This document shows positions 51,181 through 64,000 of a DNA stretch of 64,000 bases, in pieces; position 1 is the first letter of the stretch, and each line of letters starts with the position of its first letter. Source of the DNA: Siphonodentalium dalli (taxonomy: Eukaryota > Mollusca > Scaphopoda > Gadilida > Siphonodentaliidae). The translations under genes were made by a program, and so were the position numbers. The stretch is taken from NCBI GenBank assembly GCA_032622095.1, contig CP136067.1:55781899-55845898 (forward strand), given 5' to 3'. The notes beneath the pieces were generated by a model. That model searched no databases and was not told where the DNA came from. It saw only the letters and a list, made by a program, of their open reading frames with translations.

Positions 51181-52436
51181 AAATTAGTGCCGTTTTGTGT
51201 CCGAAATTTGGCGATCGAGGGGCGGGGCACTAAATTTGATATAAGAATGTGTTTCGTCGCCGATATCCACCAAATCTATATATAGTTAATTCTATATGAT
51301 ACGAGGAATCTAATCGTTTGGGACGTTTGGGCTTAATGGCGTCGTCGTATATAGAGATCATAGCTTGTGGACAGGAGTATACACAAATCGTCACCCTCGT
51401 CGAATCGGCTTACCTATTTCAGACATTCCGAGGAATCGACGGAAAGTACCTGGAAAGTACCGAGGATTCCGATTGGAGTATGTATACACCAGAATGTCGG
51501 GATGAAACATTATTTCTATCTTCCAAAGATATCAGCCATATATATATCTCTGTATATTGGACAACACGAGTTCTGCCAATAACTCATCGCGGACACTTCA
51601 AAAGCCGGATATCGAACAAATTCGTATACCATGCTGTCTTGTCCTATAAATCGTCGCATCAGAACTAAAGTCTTCTATCTCAATATTCTCATTAAAGTTT
51701 TGACCCCCCCCCCCCCCGGTTCATATGTTCTCATTCTGTTTTGGAAGAAAGTACACAGCTGGTATTATAGCTGGTGTAAAAAATACTATTTTATGACGAG
51801 TTTCGAGACAAAACGTATGATATCTTGGGTGTAATCACAAACAACACTTTGGAGATAGAACAATTTGTGTAAAATTGTCTGTTTTTATTCCGTGCTATAC
51901 TGTTTTTCGTGTTTTTAAAATCATATAAATGTGCAAAAATCCAAAATCACTCCATGTTCTATGTTATTTTAACCAATTAATTATCCTAGAAATAAGATGT
52001 TCACACCTAGGAGTGAGAAAGCATTATTTCCAACTATAGTCACTTCGCTGGCACTCTGCCAAGTTCGGGTTCCATTGCTTTCTATTGAAAGTCCGAGATA
52101 CAACATATTCTAGCACTGAAATTTATTTAATCACGTGGTAAAAAATTAATAGATTAATTGGTCCACAGTTGAGATAGAACAATATAGCACTGTCAAAAAA
52201 GGTGGAACAGATTTACACAGCCTCTCATTCAAATTTGGTATAATGCTAGACATGATATATGGTGATTTTCGGACAGGAAATCCCACACCGAATCGAAAGA
52301 TACCCATATCTCATTTTCCCGCCAAAAAGGAGATAGAACAGTTTAGTTCTGACGCGACGAAATATTAATCTAATTGGTGAATTGTCATAAATTTTGTCAA
52401 CATGGAGTTATCAATAGAGGATATATACATTTTAAG
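51180..52436. other. 5' flank sequence without recognised genes
   Basis: It contains a plus-strand 116-codon open frame (51318-51668) with no recognisable domain, and the phrase gagatagaaca three times (51851, 52171, 52330). I do not support a gene here. Confidence 0.4.
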
Positions 52437-55400
52437 CACTGTGTAGGAACTGTTACATCGGAAGTCGTTCTATCGCCGGTTTGTGATGGTTCTTGGCTGA
52501 TTTGTGACGGTTCTTGCTGATCGAAATTATACATTTTCACGACTTTTTGACAGTTAAAACGCAATTTTGAGGCATCTAGGTGATAATTCGATTAGTTATT
52601 TTCGATCCCATCACAATCTGTGACACCAATGAGTGTGTTAATAACGAAACTTTCATAGTGCGAGTCATAACAACGACAAAAAACGCGAATTTTGATAATT
52701 GTTTGGGTTCTCTCCTGATCGAGTCGGTTCTCTCCCCATTTAATCGTTCTATACGGGTAAAACTATGGCTACTATTTGCCATGGTACATGGTTCAAACTG
52801 CCAATTTTGTGAAAGTATACAAAGATAAACACAACAAACTATGCATTAAGTTGAAATTTGCACCACTTGTCATTAATTTCGATGAATTACACTGCCTTTC
52901 TGTGCTTATCCAATAAGCTTTGTTTTACGCCTATCAAAATTCACAAAGTCGCCAGCTAGTTCGAAAAATAACGCGTTTTGCAGGCCCGACATTTCCATGA
53001 GTCAACATCCAGTTAACAATAGTGAAATTTCATTGCGCTAGACTTCGTGAAGCGTGAGCGTAGACGGGATATATCTGTCTGTATGTTTGTCTGTCATTTA
53101 TACAAATCTACGATTCTCGACCGATTGGGACGAAACTTGGTACGTGTGTGTAGTTTGACCAGGTGGTCGTCGTTGTCGTATTGGTGAGCCCGCGCGACGC
53201 CCGTGCAGCGCATGCGCAGACGAGATCTCGGAAACGGGTGGAGCTATCGACTTGAAATTTGGTATGTGAATGTATCTTGCCCCGGATACGAATTTTATCG
53301 TTTATGAAGTTTATGTCGGGCATTCGCTTGCTGGATGCTGATTATCTAGGTTAAATTCTAGAATTATAGAATATGCAGCTATTAAAGCATATAAAAGCAC
53401 GATAATCTTCCATTCAATCATATTTTAGATTGACTAGGGATCTCTGATTTTTTTAATAGAAGATATAATAAAGCAAAGAATTCTACAGTTACAAATATTA
53501 TGATATGGATGTTAAACCTTTGGTTACTAAATGCGCTGTAATGAGAATTAACTTGAATCCTATTGATTAATTTGTAGGAATTCTTAGCTATTAAGTTCAA
53601 CGAGCAGTAACATATAAAAAAAAAAAAAGAATCATGCAGTTACAAATATTATTATATGGATGTTAATTCTTTGGTGACTAAATGTGCTATAAAGAGCAGC
53701 GACTTGAATCCTATTGATTCATTTGTAGGAATGCTCAGATATTAAATTCAACATGCAGTAACAGATTGTTTGAATTATTAGCTAAACATTCATACAAATG
53801 AATCATTAAAAATTAGGGTTATATGTGTCTGAACCTGGCTATTATAAGGCACATTATTATTCCTCGCTACTAACGTGTCAAGTGAGCAGGGACTTCGGCT
53901 GGAGGGTATCCAATGTTGGGGCGTCCACCTTGGAATTTCCAACCGCACCATCCCCTTGAAACAGATCAAACTAATGCACAAGGCCTGGGCTTAGGTTTTC
54001 CCAACTGCATGACACATTATAGCTCTAGATTGTATACCATTCTGAAGTGAATTGATCAGTAGCCTTTGATTGGCCACCATGCAAGCCGGGGGGGGGGGGT
54101 AAACTCGGGATACATGTGCACAGTGAGAAAATGTGGATATCTGAACCTGAAAATTGCAAAAAAAACTTCTAGACTGGCTTCAAGATTCCCAAGTGTTGGA
54201 AGTTTCCAACCTGGCGCCCCCACCCCACAAGATTAGAACTGTTCCCAACAGATGGAGAGAGAGAGAGAGATGATTTATTTTGCAAAAGAGCATACATTAT
54301 TTAATACAAAGCATACTAATTAAATTGAATTAGATTATTTGTCCATTAAACCAGTTTCTTGCCAATTGGGGGGGGGGGTAAATGTGACAGAAAACTAGAT
54401 CACACCTGCTCCCTGCTCCCTACTTCATGTCCACTCATCATGAGTTTTGGATCAACTCTAAAGAAGAGGTGTCCATTTGTATATGTCAAATATGGTTGAT
54501 TACATGTTTATAGTGTAGGAAAGTATGCAAATGTTAGTCTAAAACGACAAAATCCCCACTATTAAATTGTTGTCAAATCAAATTATTAAGAGAACAATTT
54601 CAACATATTGTTGGTGTTAAATTCAAATCAATCTATTGTAAAATAAGAAATTTGTAACTGTTAAACATTTTGATCAAAGTTGGGGATAGACACAAATTAA
54701 GCACCCCCTCCCCAAGTCCCCCCACCACCCCAATCACGTCATAACCTATCAATGATTCAGTTGAACGTGATTTCATAAGTTATATTCATGTCTGGGTAAC
54801 AAACATGTGTAAATGTCCCTCAGGCGGACTTCAGAGGAGGAAATATGATGGCGCTGGCATTGAAATATTGTCATATCTGGATCTTTCAATAATGACCAGA
54901 TTGAGTAAATGAATATAACATATCATATTCTCCTGAGAGTAGATTTATATTACCATTGGTCATGTATATAGACGGGCATGATAATTTATGATACTATACT
55001 CATCGGGACTTTCAATATTTTATTTCTGCCTATTAATGTCACTTAATCTCCCGTATTAGATATTTATTGTGTTATTTCTTAATATACATGTTCTATTATG
55101 CAAGTTACATAAGCTACAGTCATTATCTGGTTTAAAATGTCAGATACACAAGACGATTTTCGGACCCAAGTGCAGAAATCGTTCGAATAAATCTCATGGA
55201 CAGAACCGTCACAGCCATGATCGGGTTGAAATAGAACCGTAACACGCACCCGTGTTGATTACGAGGTCACAGCTCTCAATTATCAACCCCTATCGCGATA
55301 CTTTCTCAGCTATTTTACAAAAGAATAACACGGGTACACTTTATAGTCAGTGTTTGTCTTCAGAATGCGTTTCATATTTTATACGCCACGAAAAACAAAG

Positions 55401-55682
55401 AAATTGCGTCCACGTGGCTTGATTTTCAGTGGTAACATATTTACGCGTTAACTCGCTGATACCGAGTTAATTGTGGTCTAGACTTCAGGGTTTCGATAAC
55501 ACGGCACTTCTGCAGCCTCTGTTCATTCAGGAAAGTTTAATATATTCAAGATATCTATAATTATGCGTGATTTTATCACAAAAATGGTTATTTTCAATCA
55601 TCAGGAACCGTAACAAATCAGGCAAGAACCATCACAATACTGGCGATAGAACGACTTCCGATGTAACAGTTCCCACACAGTG
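52437..55682. mobile_element. hAT-type element (3,246 bp) with 41-bp TIRs
   Basis: The perfect 8-bp duplication ATTTTAAG flanks it (52429-52436 and 55683-55690). The left end CACTGTGTAGGAACTGTTAC, continuing through cggaagtcgttctatcgcc, is matched inverted at the right with one or two changes. No transposase was found. Inside are a diverged tandem duplication (about 53465-53600 and 53630-53765), a (GA)n run at 54256-54269 and G-run repeats. Confidence 0.85.
53040..53330 (+). repeat. Embedded repeat with gattctcgaccgattgggac core
   Basis: tctgtctgtatgtttgtctg is followed by ctacgattctcgaccgattg, a GC-rich stretch and gacttgaaatttggtatgtg. The wording resembles the core blocks of other tandem-core elements in the window, but no second unit or hairpin end is seen. 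Confidence 0.4.
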
Positions 55683-56175
55683 ATTTTAAGGGAATGTTGT
55701 ATTGGTCATGAAATTTCCAACTGTTAGAACATTTGACCGAAGTTGGGGTGGGGTGTCACATGCACGTACCACCAACACGTTCACATTGAATCAGCAAATA
55801 CAATCGCCATAAGCATTTTGACAAGAGGGACGAGTGAAAATTTTAGCACCGGTGATTTGAAAACTGCGAGTGCGTATACATACGGGTGCGAGAGCAATTG
55901 CTCCCGTCTCCCGAGAAGGACTGATAACTATATAGTATTATTGATTGGGGGGGTATTATTTTCTTTAAACAAAATAATTCCATAAAACATAAACTCAAGA
56001 GTATATATATATATTATTAAATGTAACTGCGACCCCTGCAAAAAGACCACTTTGTGTGCTTCGCGTAATTTGATCGTTTAAACATTTTTTAAAATTAAAT
56101 TAAATTGAATCAAACAAATCTATTAATTTGTTAGAATGAACTCAATCCTTGACATAAAGTGGTACTGTTCACTAA

Positions 56176-58534
56176 TAGTCTGGTCGATAAAAGGTTTGAC
56201 CTAGAATAAATTTGGACTAAGTTGGTTTTTATTCCAATTTGAAGAGGAATATATCCACTACAACCAGGGGGGGGGGTGAAAACAAATTTTCCGGCACGTA
56301 TGCCGGGGTGGGTGGGTGGTCAAAGCCACCACCAAGCAATTTTTTCCGCAACTAAAAAAAAAATTCCTGCTTGTTTTTTTAATGTTTTGGCAATGAGTTG
56401 GGCTTCAAAATCACTTTGAATGAGAGAAATAATGTAATTCTAACTGGTAAACTGACTGCATGCAGTTATCGTGTTGTATTCTGTTGCAAATTTTGAAATC
56501 CAAGATGGCCGCTGGCAGTCATGCCCATTTTCGACCTTGTGAAGTACGTTTTTCTACAATATCCTTCATCGGCGACACCAGAACGCATTAATCCTCCATC
56601 CGATATATAGCAGTTTGTGTGAAATTAGAGTATAGAGGGCGAATAGAGTGACAAGGACAGAAAATAATTCATTCGCGGCGATGAAATGGCTGCCAAAATG
56701 GCCACAACTCCAATCCATGCTACGACGAAAGCAACATATTGGATAACCACCTATAAGCGAAAATACACATTGGTAATTTACAAGTATGTTGTTTTATATC
56801 TTTAAAGGTATAATTAAAACAGACCTAACTGAATTATTTATCGATCACTGCAACGCACGTTAACCCATGCAATGATTTATGTTCTGGTTTTCTGCTTAGA
56901 ATGCATCAAAACAGTCGGGCCAAAAAACAGTTATTTCGGGCATGCAACACACGAAGTAATATTTCGTCACACAGTGCGTGGTAGTTTCATTTGGAATGAT
57001 GATTAATTATGAATGTAACGCAGTAACTGAAGTCCACACCCTTGCTGTGTAAATACTATAGTTATATTTCCGGAATTTTCAACTCTCTCCGTGATAATAA
57101 ACCGTACAAGTATATGTCGTAATGCTGATTATACGTAAAGAAACACGCATCTCTTCAACAGAATAGTACAATATCTCACTAGATCGAAGAGACTGTACAT
57201 CGTACATTTTTATTTAATACTAATTTTCATACTGCTTCCAAACCGGTTTCTTAGTAGACAATTTTGTTCAAATTACTTCAATCGGCACTTTACAATAGGA
57301 ATATGTACCACGCAATGCACAATATTAGTTTCCAGTATCTTGTTGTTTAATTATATTGCCACCCACCTACTTGCGCTAAATATCAGGTCATCAGCGTTTA
57401 AAGTTGTTAGTTCTGCGTTTACCATTCACTCAATGTTGCTATTTGTGGTTTTGTATGCAGCAGATATGTGTTACATTAGGGAGAATGGGTAAACGCGGCG
57501 ATGCGGTTGCAGAAAAGTTAGTACGTTTCGCGTACATGTGGCCTTAGTGCATTTAAGCACATATAATTTCCAGGTATAAATACACTCTCTGCCACAGAGT
57601 ATGTAGGCAAATTTGGTTATGTTGAGAATTTATTGAAGATAGTTTATTGTACTCCTTTGTATTTTAATAAATTGCGTTCATGGTATACCACCATGTATTT
57701 GTGTGATAAAAGCGAAATATTCGTGTTTAATCACTTGACCGGAAGCAATTATGACTACTATTTTAAGACACGGACAATAGGATCTACACATTTTGCCTAG
57801 TACCATATGAATAGCTCTCATACTGTTCTATAGTAGTGAATTTTGACATATTTGGCGTTGTAGATTTAAAAATAAATGATTATCGGTCACATTCGTGAGA
57901 CTGTTTTCATTAGATACATTTCTGCTTCTAGAAAAGGTCACATAGTCAATACATCCCTATTAGATCACATTTAACTGTTTAATTACACATATATTACACG
58001 ATTCAAGATAAACAGTACAGATAAAACTGCGTTATTCTTCTGTTTCTTGGGGCCCAAAAAGTCCATATTTAATTGTTGTATGAGACCTGGCTTTCGTTTG
58101 CTCTCTCGCGAGATACATTTATACAATTATACTCTGAAATAATTCTTCCTCGTATAATTCGAGGGCTTGTTCGTTCTTGTGTGACTAGCTATTCAATTTT
58201 CCACAAATTGTAAATTTCATATGATTTTGTTCATTTTTGCTGCCATATTGGGACAGGCATACTACCGATATGGATTACGACTAAGCATTGTTTGTGTGTA
58301 TTTTATTACTAATTTGGTATTAGTTGGCGCCCCTTATACCACCGACATTCAGAATTGTTCGATACCAACTGGCATCATGGACGCCATCTTGGATTACAGA
58401 AAATGCTCAAAGCGGCTTTTAGCAGATTTTGGATATGTTATAGAGGATACATTCCTCTTCAAAATGGAATAGAAACCAACTTAGTCCAAATTTATTCTAG
58501 GTTAACCTAAAATATTAGTTTATCGACCAGACTA
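56176..58534. mobile_element. DNA transposon (2,359 bp) with TAGTCTGGTCGATAAA ends
   Basis: The left end TAGTCTGGTCGATAAA and a longer imperfect match (aataaatttggactaagttg) recur inverted at the right. TAA lies directly outside both ends (56173-56175 and 58535-58537). TAGTC ends and a TWA duplication are shared with the 7 kb foldback at 5263, suggesting one superfamily (PIF/Harbinger-like by TSD). No transposase was recognised. Confidence 0.78.
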
Positions 58535-58599
58535 TAAATCCAGCCAGTTATGGGACCATCTATATAGCTCCTGTTTTACTCAACAGAATATATGCAAAC

Positions 58600-58830
58600 A
58601 ATGATTGAATTTGAGTATATATTGATTCTTTATATTTTGGCTGGGGTATGGTGATATAAGCAACTGTCGATTGTAATCGAATCTATATTTGTTTAATATG
58701 TTCGTGGGTGGATACTTGTATATATATGTACATACTAATGTTCTACATTATGCATGTTATATACTGTATGTTTCCTTGTACCATGTAACAATGGCTGGAA
58801 TAAACAATCAATCAATCAATCAACCAATAT
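58600..58830 (+). mobile_element. Probable LINE/SINE 3' end with (AATC)n tail
   Basis: accatgtaacaatggctgga leads to ataaacaatcaatcaatcaa at 58801-58823. The tail resembles that of the minus-strand SINE at 37 kb. No coding sequence is seen upstream. Confidence 0.4.
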
Positions 58831-58849
58831 AGTGCATGCAGAATACAAT

Positions 58850-58935
58850 CGTGTGCTTTGTGAACGATGCGGATACACTCGTGTGCTCAACATATGAACG
58901 ATGCAAATACACTCGTGTGCTCTATATATGAACGA
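58850..58935 (+). repeat. Three ~36-bp tandem units
   Basis: gaacgatgcggatacactcg and tgtgctcaacatatgaacga repeat about 2.5 times. Confidence 0.7.
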
Positions 58936-59317
58936 TTTATGACTCCAGTCATAAATGCATTATAATCATATATTTACATACTAAGTGTTGTCATCACTAA
59001 ATCCAGCATTATGATTGGTCGGTGCCCACGTGGCTAGTTGCAGTTATTTCTCGGTGAATGCGCAACGGCTCATAACACCAAGCTCATAACACCATCGAAA
59101 CGTCATTGGGTTTGGAAAGACGAACGCGTAATGTTTTGGGCGCATTTGGACTCGCGCAGGATTGACTTAATACATCATCGGGTTTCAATATGTAGAGAAA
59201 TTGTTCCTATTAACTTTTGCCAAGGGTGCTATTGGGTATTTTGGGCTGTTTTTGTCACGATACACTTTTCGATTTAAATACATTTACAAAAGTGGCTTTT
59301 TCGCTAAATGTATATAA

Positions 59318-59482
59318 ATATAAGGATTAACTGTCATGTGGACTATTTTTATGGAGATGTAACCGTGAGGTAAGTGGTCATAACTTGTATGTAAAATCCT
59401 TCGGGTTTTACACAAGTTAGGTCCACTTACCTCACGGTTACATCTCCATAAAAACAGTCCACATAACAGTTAATCCTTATAT
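59318..59482. mobile_element. 165-bp hairpin MITE
   Basis: The arms of about 75 bp (atataaggattaactgtcat...gtgaggtaagtgg) are nearly perfect inverses around a ttcgggttttac loop region. Confidence 0.8.
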
Positions 59483-59880
59483 AACATGTTGTCCGCGGGC
59501 TGGTCCGGTGGTGCTTAGCCACATTGTTGTCCAATTATACATATATTGTTATACATATATACACCTGCATGTATATATATATATCTTAAATACGTTTTAA
59601 TTAAAATGGTACCGTATATATCAACTGTATAACTTTATGAAAAATAAAGATTGCGACGTATATACGTGTATGCTTTGCTGTATCACGTAGAGCGTGGGCA
59701 ATTTTAGTTTAATGAAGGTTTTGGGGCTCGTTATAAAGTGGTATAACTTATTACCCCCGACTGAGAAACAAATTAACAGACTCCGCGTTGTTGCATGTTT
59801 GTAAGAGCAGTTGTTATCAGTGTTTCTTGTTACGGTAAAAATAAAGAGCACCGTACGTCCCACACGAGAGTCGGGTGTAT

Positions 59881-62800
59881 ACACTCTTAAAACGACTGTG
59901 TGGTAGAACCACACAGTTACCACACAGTTTGTGTAGCCATTTGATCGAGCACAACATTGTGTGGTGAATTGTGTGGCAAATGACCACACATCTGTTGTGT
60001 GGTGGTGGCGAACATACTGTGTGGATCGACCAAAACAACTTGTTCTTTGTAGGCACACATTAAATGTGTGCTAAGTTGCGCACAAGATTGTGTGGATGCA
60101 GATGAACAGTTTATGTGTGGTTACTGACCTACAAAGTTGTGTAATTGACACACACAAAGATGTTTGGGTCCAGCACATTTATTTGTTCGTTGAATGGACA
60201 CAAATATGTTTGCACTAAGGAAACAATATGTTCGCCGCTACCACACACGTTTGTATTGTTATTGTACACAATGTTGTTGGGCGAGACTACACAAATGTGT
60301 TAATCACATGCGTACACATTTGTGTGGTTGATCCAAGCAATAGTGTTCACCGCCATTACACTATTTTGTATTGTTCTTGTACACAATGCTGCTGGGCAAG
60401 ACAACACATATGTGTTCATTACATGTGTACAAAAGTGTGTGGTCGATCCAAACAATAGGCTGCTAATCCTGCAAAAAAAATCATATTCAACGAAGAGTGT
60501 TTACCGATATTTATTGGCCAAACATATAGTTCGGCTATCGTTGGACCATTTTTTCCCGCCATACATATGAAATGTTATAGTCTACTGATGCTTGACGTGC
60601 TGCGCTGGACGTTTTCGAATATTAACTTATCAAACAGCAAACATGCATATCCCGGGGGTCCGCGGACTTCTTTTGTGTACACAGCAGAAATCGTGATTGT
60701 CGAATGATATAGTATAGCTATAGTCTTTAATTTCAATAATACGAAGACACAAAACAAACAGCCGTTTAACACATTCACGTAATATTTTGGTCATCCTTTA
60801 AACTATAAGCGTGCATGTTTCAGTTCCATTAATGGGTTTCACATCAATAACTAGAATTTTCCTTCAACTTGAATGTATTGGAACAATTCGAAAGTCAGTC
60901 TCTGCTATATATACATATATATTGCTACTGGTTGGCTGTCTTACATCAGACTCACCCTCACGTGCGTAGAAGAACAAGCTCTAAAACTAACTGAAGCTTT
61001 CTGAGATCCCTTGAACTATACAAGAAAATTAAGGGCTCCAAAGAGGATAGTCTTTTTGAATGTAATCGCCTCTTGCACAGAAACCAAATTACAGCACATG
61101 ACATCATATGTATACCAAAATCATTGATTGTGGAATTTGTGTCTAACTCATACATTCCACCGTGGTTCTTGGTTGGTTGATTATAGTTTATCTGCGTCAA
61201 TGCCAAGGCAGCCATGTCCATATCTTGTTATTTACATCGACGTTACACCGCGTGACCGCCATGATTTCACCATTGAACCTGTAAGCAGAGAAGTTATTTT
61301 GTTTATAACATGCCATTCAGTGTGCCATTGGGAATATTATTTACAGTATACATTGTATGTACATCTATAACAATATTATAATTCATACATTAAAGAGCGC
61401 ATTTTCAGAAAGGAATATAGTTTTTGAATGATACTAAATATATACATGTACTACTCATTATAGCTTCACATAATGAATGTTCGGACAATTTATAAATATA
61501 TTTTACTTTATCTATATGGCCAGATCGATGCCTCATTAAGCGCAATCTTGACACGGGAAATTTGCAATTTTACATAAGGAATTGTAGCTATATATAACAC
61601 AATACATTCATAGCCCCCCCCCCACCCCTTTTTTATAGTATAAACGATAACTCTTCACCATGTACGTCACTTAGTCCAAATGCTAATAATACTTTAATGA
61701 CACATCTCACTATTCTGCAGTATTTATAATTTTAGATTATTTCTAAGTTCATTATTTGCTATGACATTTATTGAATGACATAATATTCTTCACAATTTAA
61801 AGTTTTGGACACAAACGGTGGCTACATATGTATTAGATATACGACATCACCCCCCCCCCCCCCCCGGGCCCCTCCCTCGGTAACCAAATTTACGCAAGTT
61901 ATACATAGCAGAGGAGCCAAATTATGCATGTTAATTTTTCACATCGTCTTGGTAAACCACCAATATAATTGACAAATAAATACCCCACCCACCCACCCAA
62001 CAATTTGTTTCCCTTGGTACATTGATCGTCCATTGTGGTATTTCAAGGTTTATTGCAACAGTGATGCTCATCATATTCAAATTAAATTAATTTGAAACAC
62101 CAATTTCACACATTTTGTGTGATTCCGGGTGCCACATGTCATATAGAACTTCGTAGTATGCGACTAGGGCATTTCAGTGACAGCCACAAGTCTCATACAT
62201 GGACGCGGCTCAGTGGTCGCCGTTGGTGGGGGGGGGGGTGGGTGTCCACCGTCAAATGTCGAAGTACACCCCACCATCCCCCTTGAACCATATTTGTAGA
62301 ATTATATTTGCACACCCCCCTCTCGTTCTGAATTTTCCAATTGGTACCTCAAGCTTTCCAACTATTAGAATTTCCAACCAAATGGAAGTCTTCCACCCGA
62401 TGGCCATTTGAGGCCATTTTTGTTTTACCAAACGTAGAAAAATATGCTACTGTTTGTCTAAAAAAAACTATAAATTTCCCACTAATTACTGGTTGAAAAA
62501 TCAAACAAAGAGAACAATTTCAACCTATTATAATGCATGTGGTGTCAAACTTGTAACTTTGCGTCAGGCATGAAATTTCCAACTGTTGGAATTTTTAGTA
62601 AATTTTACCGAGGTTTGGGATAGGGTTATAGACACACCCTTCCCAATATCCGCCCTGTCGCCACGTCACTGGTCTCAGTATATATTTCCTCTCATCTGCA
62701 TTCCATATAAACACAAAAAACGTCGTAACTTTATCAACATGAGAACCTTACCGTGCAAAATAATAAAATTGTGGTTCTGGTTTAAAGCACGCTGTATAAT

Positions 62801-63436
62801 ATATAGTGTGTATGTGATGAACACACATTTGTTCAGTAAATGTCTTCACCACACAGTTGAATTTGTCAATTTACATAAAGACAATTTTCGAGCAGGTTTT
62901 GTGCTTCGGAAAGATGTGTATCATATAGACTACAGAAACAACAGATAAACCCAGATAAACGCACAACTCTAAAATGTAAATATATGACTATATATATGCG
63001 ACAGGGAATTGATGAATCAGAAAATCCAAATCAAGTTTATTATTTCGTTCAATCATGTTTTATACAAAATAGATACGGAAATTCTCACAAAGGTGAATAT
63101 CTTGCCAATTTAAATATAATCTTACCTTAACTATAGAAATAATCGAAGAGACCGACCAATATATCGAATTTCGAGATCCACCACAATCAACAAGACTCCA
63201 TGTGTACACTTTACGGCAGCCTCTGAGCCTGTACGAAACAACGACGCGCGCGTGACCACCACGTGAAATTTAAAAAAACCGACGTCACATACAAATATGT
63301 GTGGTGATGTACACATATATGTGTGGATATTGGGTGATACACACATATGTGTGTATTGTGTACACATTTATGTTCAGATAATGCCTCCACACAGTCATTG
63401 TGTGGAAGCTGCCACACAGTCCTTTTTACAGTGTAC
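59881..63436. mobile_element. 3.6-kb element with TGTGTGG-rich subterminal arrays
   Basis: The left end acactcttaaaacgactgtg and the right end cacacagtcctttttacagtgt are imperfect inverses. The left arm (59881-60460) and right arm (63290-63430) are packed with gtgtgg and ccacac motifs. The middle has AT-rich sequence with no recognised transposase. No target duplication could be fixed, so boundaries and superfamily are uncertain. Confidence 0.55.
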
Positions 63437-64000
63437 TATAGAGAGTCTGTGTATACTATACGTGTACCGTATTTCATGTATTATATGTTATCGGCGTATT
63501 ATATGATCGTGGAAATCGAGAAAATATGATGTTTATAATGCATGTGAGTAGTGAGCCTTGAAAGTCGCTATAATTCATCTTCTGGAATTTCGTATATTGT
63601 GCATTCAATTTAATTACTTCCACGCATGCAGTTACTATAATATAAAACGAAGAGATACGAATATTCTCCATTTACCTAAATTTTAGGGTATTGGATGCGG
63701 CGACGTATAGCGAGATGATGGTTTGTGTATGTCACCCCCACTCCACTTTTTAAATATATGTATAATTTTAATAATTTTATTTCCTAATCTTCAACATGTG
63801 TAAAAAAAAATAATAAGTCGTTTTTAGAATATATATATAGACACCAATATTTGAATAAATTCCTTTTAGTGAAAATTTGAGACTCAAATGGCCATCAATT
63901 CTATATTTTCTAACCGTATGGTGTTGTTCGACATATCCGATTGTTGATTGGAAGTTTTAGGTATCAGTTGTGCAAATTCTAGTTCAAAACATTAGGTTGT
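63437..64000. other. 5' flank sequence without recognised features
   Basis: AT-rich sequence; nothing recognised. Confidence 0.5.

Noticed and set aside
51318-51668. 116-codon plus-strand frame starting MGRLGLMASSYIE
   Set aside because: No domain or homology recognised and no supporting context; a chance frame is as likely.
59817-60570. Cys/His/Val-rich frames with repeated CVV and HTTH runs
   Set aside because: They are translations of gtgtgg/ccacac subterminal repeats of the 59.9-63.4 kb element.

Overview
The window is eukaryotic DNA: one long, widely spaced protein-coding gene on the minus strand, embedded in AT-rich sequence packed with DNA transposons, MITEs, foldback elements and minisatellites. 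Frequent acatgtacatgta tracts, tandem-core elements ending in (GGAC)n and a hairpin (the architecture of bivalve 'pearl'/Helentron-type elements), a probable tRNA-derived SINE and large introns point to a marine lophotrochozoan, most likely a mollusc. This is inference; no search was run.

The gene is a nuclear receptor of the NR1E/E78 type. Five coding exons can be joined by hand with matching phases and GT-AG borders: exon 1 (46580-46937, N-terminal A/B region), exon 2 (18702-18826, first zinc finger), exon 3 (13601-13742, second zinc finger), exon 4 (3827-4041, hinge and start of the ligand-binding domain) and exon 5 (2593-2737, LBD to helix 3). The rest of the LBD is not in the window, so the gene continues beyond coordinate 1. 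Visible coding length is 328 codons plus part of the next. Exons 2 and 3 together (267 nt, 89 codons) form an in-frame cassette that encodes the DNA-binding domain almost exactly.

Layout from low to high coordinates: partial intron 5 (1-2592); exons 5 and 4 with a piggyBac-like MITE in intron 4; intron 3 with a 7.07 kb foldback element (5263-12328) inside an older ~455 bp MITE; exon 3; intron 2 with a pearl-like tandem element, hairpin elements and a second piggyBac-like MITE; exon 2 held between two copies of a palindromic Tc1/mariner-like MITE; intron 1 (27.75 kb) with many MITEs, AAGCTT-rich and GACTCG-type minisatellites, a 1.32 kb hAT-type palindrome (33837-35152), a decayed hAT transposase gene (about 37480-39995), a SINE, a triple-nested insertion (41590-44402) and a palindrome array next to the exon 1 donor; exon 1; then 17 kb of 5' flank with a 2.1 kb 20/22-bp minisatellite (48302-50440), a hAT-type element (52437-55682), a TWA-TSD element (56176-58534), a hairpin MITE and a TGTGTGG-rich element (59881-63436).

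No other intact gene, tRNA, rRNA or CRISPR array is supported. Most open frames in the window are chance or repeat-derived.
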